Below are positions 57,840-64,000 of a stretch of 64,000 nucleotides of DNA, piece by piece. The stretch covers positions 62,001-126,000 of the forward strand of contig NZ_DASUCC010000035.1 of NCBI RefSeq assembly GCF_035762905.1, read 5' to 3'. Source of the DNA: DASYTH01 sp035762905 (GTDB lineage: Bacteria > Actinomycetota > Actinomycetes > Mycobacteriales > Pseudonocardiaceae). How positions within the stretch are numbered: position 1 is the stretch's first letter; each line of letters opens with the position of its first letter. The notes under the pieces were generated by a model. It was not told where the DNA came from. It worked only from the letters and a program-made list of their open reading frames with translations, and ran no database searches. A program made the translations under genes and the position numbers.

Positions 57840-58095
57840 CATGGTCCTCACTGGCAACTCAGGTACCCGAGCTAGCAACTCGATTGCCCCAATCGGCAAC
57901 TCGCCGACAACGCCCGGCAACCTCGGCGAGTCCCCGGCTCCGGTCCGGCGAGTCCCCGGCTCCGGTCCGGCGAGTCCCCGGTTCCGGGCTGATCAGTTGT
58001 CGGTTGCGGGCCGGCGCGACCGCCTCAATGGGAACCCGGCAACTCGCATGTTGGAACCGAGAACTCGGGTGCTGGAACCGAGAATTCGGTGGTGG
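57840..58095. repeat. GAGTCCCC repeat cluster 4 with 22-bp tandem units
   Basis: Three tandem 22-bp units CGGCGAGTCCCCGGCTCC-GGTC start at 57924, 57946 and 57968. They are flanked by GGCAACTCG words and by GGAACCGAGAACTCGG / GGAACCGAGAATTCGG pairs near 58050-58085. The gap lies between the convergent kinase and GH5 genes. 57756-57839 and 58096-58181 carry no gene or clear hairpin. Confidence 0.85.
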
Positions 58096-58181
58096 GCTGG
58101 CGAGCGGGGGAAAGAGGTCAGGAGGGTTCCGCCCGAGAGGCCGGGGGCCGCTCGGACGGAACCCGTTTCCCCTGTGGAGAG

Positions 58182-59825
58182 TTAGCCGGTGGTGCAGGTG
58201 GCTCCGTTGAGGGTGAAGGTGGTTGGGGCGGTGTTGGTGCCGGAGAAGGTGCCGTTGAACCCGATGCCGGTCGACGTGTTCGGGGCCAGGTTGCGGTTCC
58301 AGTCGAAGGGAACCGCAGTGACGTCGGCGCTACCCGAGGCCTGGGCCCAGGTGGCGCTCCAGCCGGGGAGCGACACCCGCTGTCCGCCGGGGAAGGTGAA
58401 GGCGAGCGTCCAGCCGTTGATCGCCGTGGTGCCGGTGTTGGCGACCGTGAGGTTGGCGGTGAAGCCACTGCTGCCGCCCCAGTTGGACGCCGAATAGGTC
58501 ACCCGGCAGGTGCCGGTGCCGCCGCCCTGTTGAGTGGTGGCGGAGACGGTGCCCGAGTTCGCCGAGAAGTTGGGCACGGCGTCGCGGGCGCGGACGTTGA
58601 AGCGGTAGGTGGTCGCCGGGGTGAGTCCGGTGCTGGTGAAGGAGTTCGTCGCCGAGGTGCCGATGAGCGCGAACGTGCCACCGCTGGCGCCGGTGGCCCG
58701 GTAGACCTCGTAACCGGTCACCGCATTGTTGTCGGTGGACGCGGTCCAGGTCAGCGCGACGCTGGTGGCGGTCACCGCACCCACGGTGGGGGTGCCGGGG
58801 GTGGTCGGCGGCTGGGTGTCCGGCGGCCCGCTGCCACCGTAGATCGTGGCCTCCCGGGAGGTGCTGCGGATTCCGTTGGCACCGTTGATGATTCGCTCAC
58901 CCCACGGGGTCAGCTGGGCCGGGTTGAAGCCGGTCACCATGTCGAGATACTCGACGCAGCAGCCGTTTCCACTCCACGACCAGCCGATGTAGCCGACGCC
59001 GCGGGTCACCGCCTGCGCCATGATGGTGTTCTCGTCCGGGTCACCGTCCGAGTGGTTGAACCCGAACTCGCCGATCACCAGCGGCAGGCCGGCGGTCTGG
59101 AACGTGTTCAGGTAGTCGTTGATCTCGGCGGCCGTGTCGTAGACGCCGTACATGTGCACGGAGAACACGGTGTTGCGGTCCGGGTCGGCGTTGAACACCG
59201 TCGCCGCGTTGGTGCGCATGATGCCCTGCCAGTCCTGGCCCCACATCGGCGCGTCGACCATGATCAGGTGATCGAACCCGGCGTTGCGCAACCGGGTGAT
59301 CGCGTTCGAGGTCGCGGTCGCCCAGGTCGAGCTGACCTGTTGGTTGTTGCCCATCGGCTCGTTGCCGATGTTGATGACGACGAAGTTCTCCTGACCCATC
59401 AGCGCACTGGCGATGCTGATCCAGTAGCTCGCGGCCTGGTCAAGTGAGGCCGCGGCGCCCTCCTCGCCGAACCCGGTGGTGTCGTGCACCTCCAGGACGC
59501 AGATCAGCCGGTTCTGCTTGCACAGCGCGATGACGTTGGACACGTCGCTGGCGGTGTTCGGCCCCCACCGCTGCCCGCTGCCGAGCACCACGCGCACGGT
59601 GTTGGCGCCGGTCGCCTTGATGGCGGCGAACGAGCTGGTCTGCTGGGGGAACCAGATGTGGGGATGGCTCACGCCGCGCATGACGAACGTGTTGCCGTTG
59701 GACTCGACGATCCGCGTGCCGTTGACCCGAAGCCCGACCGCAGCTGCTGCAGGCTGCACGAGAACCAGCAGCGAGGCGAGCAGAGCGAGCACGGTCGCGG
59801 TCGCGAATGTGGTTCGTTTCTTCAC
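58182..59825 (-). CDS. Secreted GH5 endo-beta-mannanase with FN3 and CBM2
   Basis: A 547-residue exported enzyme from GTG 59825 (GGAAGG 7 bases before). Signal peptide ends near QPAAAAVG. The GH5 domain (about 30-320) has MRGVSHPHIWF, GANTVRVVLGSGQRWG, VHDTTGFGEEGAAASLDQA, acid Glu156 in NIGNEPMGN and nucleophile Glu253 in VIGEFGF, with GWSWSGNG. This matches the GH5_8 mannanases of streptomycetes. An FN3 domain (about 340-430) and a CBM2 cellulose-binding domain (440-547) follow. It would cut mannan in plant cell walls while held to cellulose. Confidence 0.93.
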   Translation of the reverse strand: MKKRTTFATATVLALLASLLVLVQPAAAAVGLRVNGTRIVESNGNTFVMRGVSHPHIWFPQQTSSFAAIKATGANTVRVVLGSGQRWGPNTASDVSNVIALCKQNRLICVLEVHDTTGFGEEGAAASLDQAASYWISIASALMGQENFVVINIGNEPMGNNQQVSSTWATATSNAITRLRNAGFDHLIMVDAPMWGQDWQGIMRTNAATVFNADPDRNTVFSVHMYGVYDTAAEINDYLNTFQTAGLPLVIGEFGFNHSDGDPDENTIMAQAVTRGVGYIGWSWSGNGCCVEYLDMVTGFNPAQLTPWGERIINGANGIRSTSREATIYGGSGPPDTQPPTTPGTPTVGAVTATSVALTWTASTDNNAVTGYEVYRATGASGGTFALIGTSATNSFTSTGLTPATTYRFNVRARDAVPNFSANSGTVSATTQQGGGTGTCRVTYSASNWGGSSGFTANLTVANTGTTAINGWTLAFTFPGGQRVSLPGWSATWAQASGSADVTAVPFDWNRNLAPNTSTGIGFNGTFSGTNTAPTTFTLNGATCTTG

Positions 59826-59878
59826 GATCAACCTTCCGTCGCGCTCCACGCGACGGCGACCCGGGAGCAAGCTAACAC

Positions 59879-59944
59879 AACCGGTTAAGCATGTGCTAGC
59901 CCTTAGGTAGGCCGAAAGATCGAGCCGGTTTCGTGAACCGGTTC
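59879..59944. promoter_or_regulatory. LacI-like operator pair before the mannanase gene
   Basis: AACCGGTT (59879-59886) and GAACCGGTTC (59935-59944) are palindromes with the central CG typical of LacI-family sites, in the leader and promoter of the reverse-strand mannanase. Repression by a LacI protein encoded elsewhere is inferred. Confidence 0.5.
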
Positions 59945-60008
59945 GTCCAACGGCCCGGGACCGGTGTTGCCATGGCGTGACGCTTGGGTAACTATGAGAG
60001 AGCCCCTC

Positions 60009-60022
60009 TGGGAGCGCTCCCA
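60009..60022. promoter_or_regulatory. CebR-type operator before the GH12 fusion gene
   Basis: TGGGAGCGCTCCCA is a perfect 14-bp palindrome, the known binding site of CebR (LacI family, released by cellobiose/cellotriose) in Streptomyces. It ends 41 bases before the ATG at 60064. Cellobiose induction of the fusion gene is therefore expected. Confidence 0.85.
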
Positions 60023-60063
60023 GTCTGGGATCTCCGCAGCCTGCAAGTCAACGAGGAGTTGCA

Positions 60064-62556
60064 ATGAGGCGTCTCATCCAGGCCGTCATGGCCGTGAGCG
60101 TGCTGGTCGGGGGGATGACCGTCGTGGTCGCTGCCCAGCCCGCTCACGCGGTCGTGACCTGCGAGAAGTTCGGAACCCTGAGTATCCAAAGTGGACGGTA
60201 CAACGTCCAGAACAACGTCTGGGGCGCGGACACCGCACAGTGTGTCGACACCACCGCGTCCGGCTTCACCGTCACGCAGGCCAACCACAACAACGCGACC
60301 AACGGCGCTCCGGCCGCCTACCCGTCGGTCTACTTCGGCTGCCACTTCGGCAACTGCACGTCCGGCAGCGGCCTGCCGGTCCAGGCCAGCACCAGCGCCT
60401 TCGCCGGCCTGAACACCAGCGTGACCATGAGCTACCCGTCGGCCGGAACCTGGAACGCGGCCTACGACATCTGGTTCGACCCCACCGCGCGCACCAACGG
60501 CCAGAACACCGGCGCGGAGATCATGATCTGGCTGAACCGCCAGGGTTCGATCCAGCCGATCGGATCCCGGGTGGCCTCGGTGAGCCTGCTCGGCGCGACC
60601 TGGGACGTCTGGTTCGGCAACGTCGGCTGGAACGTCGTGTCCTACGTGCGTACCTCGCCGACCAACTCGCTGAACTTCAACGTCAACACCATCTACAGTG
60701 ACGCGGTCAACCGCGGCTTCGCCCAACGGTCCTGGTTCCTCACCAGCATCCAGGCCGGTTTCGAGCCGTGGATCGGCGGCGCCGGTCTGACGGTGAACTC
60801 CTTCTCGGTCACCACCGGAAACCAGCCCCCGCCACCACCTCCTCCCCCGCCGCCGCCCCCGCCACCCCCGGGCGGCTGCCAGGTGAGCTATGTGCCCAAC
60901 ACCTGGCCCGGCGGCTTCACCACCAACGTCACCATCACCAACAACGGCACCAGCACGATCAACGGCTGGACGCTCGGCTTCACCTTCCCCGGCAACCAGC
61001 AGATCACCAACCGCTGGAACGCCGAGACCACGCAGAACGGCGCGGCGGTCACCGCCCGCAACGTCGGCCACAACGGCACGATCTCCCCCGGCGGCAACCA
61101 GTCCTTCGGTTTCCAGGGCACCTACAGCGGCACGAACGCGTCGCCCACCGCGTTCACGCTGAACGGCACCCCGTGCGGGACCGGCGCCGCCCCGTCCGGC
61201 GAGTTCGGCATCCAGGCCGTGCCACCCACGCCCACCGTGGCCGGCACGATAGCGACCAACTTGGCCTCACCATGGGGTCTGGCGTTCCTGCCGGACGGCT
61301 CCGCGCTGGTCTCCGAGCGCAACACCGCACAGATCAAGCAGATCGCGAACGGCACGGTCACCACGATCGGCACCGTTCCCGGCGTGGTGCCCGGTGGTGA
61401 GGGCGGCCTGCACGGCCTCGCCGTGGCGCCGACCTTCGCCACCGACCGGTTCGTCTACGCGTACTTCACCGCCGCCAACGACAACCGGGTGGTGCGGATG
61501 CCGTTCAACACCACCCTCGGCACGCCGCAGGTGATCGTCTCCGGCATTCCCAAGGCGACGATCCACAACGGCGGCCGGCTGGCGTTCGGCCCGGACGGCA
61601 ACCTCTACATCGCCACCGGGGATGCCGGCCAGTCGGCCAACTCGCAGAACCCGAACTCGCTCGGCGGCAAGATTCTCCGGGTCACCGCGACCGGCGCCGC
61701 CGCACCGGGCAACCCGACCGCGGGGAACCGGATGTGGAGCATGGGCCACCGCAACGTGCAGGGTCTGGCGTTCGACGGCGCCGGCCGGCTGTGGGCCAGC
61801 GAGTTCGGTCAGAACACCTGGGACGAGCTGAACCTCATCCAGGCCGGGCGCAACTACGGTTGGCCGACGGTCGAGGGCCGGGCCGGCAACCCCAACTTCG
61901 CCGACCCGATCGCGCAATGGAGCCCCGCCGAGGCGTCCCCGTCCGGCATCGCCTTCGCCGCGAACACCGTCTGGCTCGCTTCGCTGCGCGGGCAACGCCT
62001 GTGGGGCGTCCCGGTACTCAACGGCGGACCGGACGGCAACCCGGTGGCGTTCCTGAACGGTAGCCTCGGCCGGCTCCGGATGATCACCAACGCGCCGGAC
62101 GGGTCGCTGTGGCTGATGACCAACAACACCGACGGTCGCGGCACCCCGCGGGCCGGTGACGACCGGATCGTGCGGATCACGTTCGGATCCGAGCCGCCGC
62201 CACCCCCGCCGCCGCCTCCGCCGCCTCCGCCACCCCCGGGCGGCTGCCAGGTGAGCTACGTGCCCAACACCTGGCCCGGCGGCTTCACCACCAACATCAC
62301 GATCACCAACAACAGCACCAGCACGGTGAACGGCTGGGCGCTCACCTTCACCTTCCCGGGCAACCAGCAGATCACCAACAGGTGGAACGCCGAGACCACG
62401 CAGAACGGCGCGGCGGTCACCGCCCGGAACGTGGGCCACAACGCCACGATCTCCCCGGGCGGCAACCAGTCCTTCGGCTTCCAGGGCACCTACTCGGGCA
62501 CGAACGCATCGCCGACCGCGTTCGCGCTCAACGGCACCGCCTGCACGGTCGGCTGA
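60064..62556 (+). CDS. Secreted GH12 endoglucanase-CBM2-PQQ dehydrogenase-CBM2 fusion
   Basis: An 830-residue exported protein. Signal peptide (to AAQPAHA, about 1-30); GH12 domain about 31-250 with nucleophile Glu152 in GAEIMIWL and acid/base Glu234 in GFEPWIGG; 15 Pro (255-269); CBM2 (270-372); six-blade PQQ-dependent sugar dehydrogenase domain (about 386-708) with LASPWGLAFLPDGSALVSER, catalytic His501 in HNGGRLAFGPDGNLYIATGD and Arg563 in MGHRNVQGLAF, EFGQNTWDELNLIQAGRNYGWP; 15 Pro (711-725); CBM2 (726-830). The first part cuts beta-1,4-glucan; the second would oxidise sugar ends using PQQ. One continuous frame with no internal signal. The ribosome site GAGGAG precedes the ATG. Confidence 0.93.
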   Translation: MRRLIQAVMAVSVLVGGMTVVVAAQPAHAVVTCEKFGTLSIQSGRYNVQNNVWGADTAQCVDTTASGFTVTQANHNNATNGAPAAYPSVYFGCHFGNCTSGSGLPVQASTSAFAGLNTSVTMSYPSAGTWNAAYDIWFDPTARTNGQNTGAEIMIWLNRQGSIQPIGSRVASVSLLGATWDVWFGNVGWNVVSYVRTSPTNSLNFNVNTIYSDAVNRGFAQRSWFLTSIQAGFEPWIGGAGLTVNSFSVTTGNQPPPPPPPPPPPPPPPGGCQVSYVPNTWPGGFTTNVTITNNGTSTINGWTLGFTFPGNQQITNRWNAETTQNGAAVTARNVGHNGTISPGGNQSFGFQGTYSGTNASPTAFTLNGTPCGTGAAPSGEFGIQAVPPTPTVAGTIATNLASPWGLAFLPDGSALVSERNTAQIKQIANGTVTTIGTVPGVVPGGEGGLHGLAVAPTFATDRFVYAYFTAANDNRVVRMPFNTTLGTPQVIVSGIPKATIHNGGRLAFGPDGNLYIATGDAGQSANSQNPNSLGGKILRVTATGAAAPGNPTAGNRMWSMGHRNVQGLAFDGAGRLWASEFGQNTWDELNLIQAGRNYGWPTVEGRAGNPNFADPIAQWSPAEASPSGIAFAANTVWLASLRGQRLWGVPVLNGGPDGNPVAFLNGSLGRLRMITNAPDGSLWLMTNNTDGRGTPRAGDDRIVRITFGSEPPPPPPPPPPPPPPPGGCQVSYVPNTWPGGFTTNITITNNSTSTVNGWALTFTFPGNQQITNRWNAETTQNGAAVTARNVGHNATISPGGNQSFGFQGTYSGTNASPTAFALNGTACTVG

Positions 62557-62560
62557 CCCG

Positions 62561-63397
62561 TCAGTCGAGGTGGAACCGGGTCTCGGCGGCAACCGCGTCG
62601 AGTTGATCGCGCGTCAGCGGTTGCTCGTCGAGCGCCCGGTATCCACTGCCCCTGATCTCTCGGGCCTGCGCGACGAACACGGCGGTGCCGTCCGGGTGCC
62701 GGTAGTACGCCCACTGGTCGAACTCGGCTTGGCCGGGCTCTCCGGTGACCACCGCCGAATTGTCCGAGGTCTGCTCGCACCCCCACACCAGGTCGCCGGT
62801 GACCCACAGGGTCCTGGCGGCCTGGCAGGGGTCGTCCGGCAGCCTGTTGCCCGCGGTGTGGACGCGCGCGAACAGCCTGCCGGTCTGCTTCTCGACCGTC
62901 ATGACGGTCAGGTAGGTCTCGTACTTCCAGATCTCGCGGCCGTCCACCCGCTCCTCGAACTGCGCCTGGCGGGACCGCAGCGGCCCGACCGTGACCGGCC
63001 ATGGCGGCGGCTGCTCCGGCAGCACGGACAGGTCGCCCGGCGGCACCGCGGCGGCCAGCTCGGTCTCCAGTCGCACGGCCTGATCCGCTCGCGGACCGGC
63101 GGTGGCGGTGCGGTCCTGCTGCGGCTGGCCGTCCGGGCCGGTCGGCCACACGGTCTCGGTGTCGCCGGTCGGCGGCCCGGACGCGTCATCCCGGGAGTAG
63201 CCGTTCGAGGTGGACAGCATGGCGCCGACCGTGATCGCCATGATCGCCGGCACGACGGCGAAACTGGTCAGCATGGTGCGGCGCCGCTGGCGCGCGTGGC
63301 GGGCGGCGTTCAGTGCGGCGCCAGGGTCCATCGGCGGTGGCGGGCTGCCGGCCACCATGACGCCGCGCAGCGCGCCGCGGAACTCGTGCTCATCCAT
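62561..63397 (-). CDS. Membrane-anchored anti-sigma-like protein
   Basis: A 278-residue protein from ATG 63397, which overlaps the sigma-factor stop by 8 bases. The N-terminus MDEHEFRGALRGVMV is cytoplasmic and acidic/Arg-mixed, a single transmembrane helix follows (LTSFAVVPAIMAITVGAM near 49-66) and the rest is extracytoplasmic (YETYLTVMTVEKQTGRLFARV). No Cys/His zinc-binding anti-sigma motif is visible. Its coupling to the ECF gene and topology make it the likely regulator of that sigma factor. Its stop is 4 bases from the fusion gene's stop. Confidence 0.7.
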   Translation of the reverse strand: MDEHEFRGALRGVMVAGSPPPPMDPGAALNAARHARQRRRTMLTSFAVVPAIMAITVGAMLSTSNGYSRDDASGPPTGDTETVWPTGPDGQPQQDRTATAGPRADQAVRLETELAAAVPPGDLSVLPEQPPPWPVTVGPLRSRQAQFEERVDGREIWKYETYLTVMTVEKQTGRLFARVHTAGNRLPDDPCQAARTLWVTGDLVWGCEQTSDNSAVVTGEPGQAEFDQWAYYRHPDGTAVFVAQAREIRGSGYRALDEQPLTRDQLDAVAAETRFHLD

Positions 63398-63899
63398 GGG
63401 TTCTGCTCTCACTTTCCCGGCTGACGAGCCGGCCGCGCAGCGTCTGCAGCCCCCGCGCGGCCTGGCTCTTCACCGTCCCGGTCGTACACCTCAACAGCCT
63501 GGCGGTCTCCTCGACCGACAGGTCCTCCCAGTACCGCAGAACCAGCACGGCCCGCTGCCTCGGCGGCAGGCCGGCCAGCGCGGCCAGCAACAGCTGCCGG
63601 TCCTCCGGAGCCGCCGGACCGGTCGGAGGCGGTTCGGGCAACGCGTCGACCGCCTGCTCGCGCCGGAACCACCCGCGCCGGCCATCGGAGATGAAGGTGT
63701 GGACGAGGATCCGCCGGGTGTAGGCGTCCAGCGCGTCGTGTCGGGAGATCCGGCGCCAGGCCAGGTACAGCTTGACGAACGCGGCCTGCGTCAGGTCCTC
63801 CGCGCGGTGCCAGTCGCCGCACAGCAGGTACGCCGTGCCGCGCATGGCATCCGCCCGGGACGCGAAGTACGCCACGAACTCGGTGTCGCGATCGCTCAT
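63390..63899 (-). CDS. SigE-family ECF RNA polymerase sigma factor
   Basis: A 169-residue sigma factor from ATG 63899 after GGAGGAG. Region 2: EFVAYFASRADAMRGTAYLL, DWHRAEDLTQAAFVKLYLAW; region 4: LPPRQRAVLVLRYWEDLSVEETARLLRCTTGTVKSQAARGLQTL. This is the actinobacterial SigE-family (TIGR02983-like) pattern. Its gene is followed by the coupled membrane protein and preceded by a candidate promoter of the sigma-E class, which suggests autoregulation by envelope stress. Confidence 0.93.
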   Translation of the reverse strand: MSDRDTEFVAYFASRADAMRGTAYLLCGDWHRAEDLTQAAFVKLYLAWRRISRHDALDAYTRRILVHTFISDGRRGWFRREQAVDALPEPPPTGPAAPEDRQLLLAALAGLPPRQRAVLVLRYWEDLSVEETARLLRCTTGTVKSQAARGLQTLRGRLVSRESESRTHG

Positions 63900-63932
63900 C
63901 CGTTCTCCTCCGCCGTGCGGTACGAGGTAGTC

Positions 63933-63958
63933 ACGCCCGCGGACCCGGTTGAGGTTGC
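63933..63958 (-). promoter_or_regulatory. Candidate ECF promoter of the sigma gene
   Basis: On the reverse strand GCAACC (63953-63958) and CGT (63933-63935) are 17 bases apart, about 34 bases before the start codon. This matches the GCAACC/CGT form of Streptomyces sigma-E promoters. The remaining bases to 64000 show no gene. Confidence 0.5.
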
Positions 63959-64000
63959 ACGCACCCGGCGATCGGCACAACTATCACCGTCGAACAGTTG

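Overview
The window is high-GC DNA with GTG and occasional TTG starts, dense short operons, ATGA stop/start overlaps, secreted carbohydrases with CBM2 and ricin domains, XRE/DUF397 gene pairs, SARP regulators, a SigE-type ECF sigma factor and an orphan mycosin. This points to a soil filamentous actinomycete, most likely Pseudonocardiales (Kutzneria, Saccharothrix, Lentzea or Actinokineospora type). The genus is inferred, not read from a marker gene. I saw no rRNA, tRNA or CRISPR.

Layout. 0.4-6.7 kb: a hypothetical protein, a split-barrel flavoprotein, a hydrolase/LLM-oxidoreductase pair divergent from an AraC regulator, and a Tat-exported multicopper oxidase with a membrane partner. 7-12.5 kb: a five-gene peptide-type ABC importer. 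12.5-19 kb: stomatin/NfeD pair, a PucR-type regulator behind a 27-bp palindrome, a repeat cluster, and a large AfsR-like SARP. 19-28 kb: two subtilisin-like proteases (one a mycosin), an acyl-CoA synthetase, a DUF1206 membrane protein, a second SARP-like ATPase and a potassium channel. 28-39 kb: an arabinan/galactose locus with two secreted GH43 enzymes, a secreted aldose epimerase, an IclR regulator and a TIM-barrel protein. The same operator palindrome lies before three of these units. 39-42 kb: a regulatory accessory patch (AMED_5909-like protein, XRE regulator, triple DUF397, orphan uS3-like KH protein). 42-47 kb: a FrcABC-like sugar importer, a second IclR, a DUF59 protein and an amidohydrolase. 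47.8-51 kb: a GntR/ABC cassette flanked by two halves of an IS5-family element. 51-58 kb: kynureninase, secreted intradiol dioxygenase, peroxiredoxin-like protein, short Erm-like methyltransferase, NuoF-like protein and a two-component system. 58-64 kb: a secreted GH5 mannanase, an unusual GH12-CBM2-PQQ dehydrogenase-CBM2 fusion behind a perfect CebR-type box, and a SigE/anti-sigma-like pair.

Much of the right half is plant-polysaccharide use: arabinan (GH43), mannan (GH5) and glucan (GH12 plus an oxidising domain), each with its own operator type. Two DNA-level patterns cross gene boundaries: a repeat family containing GAGTCCCC that fills the four long gaps to the right of forward genes that face reverse-strand genes, and a palindrome GTCCANNNTGGAC that recurs in unrelated genes with the same codon phase.
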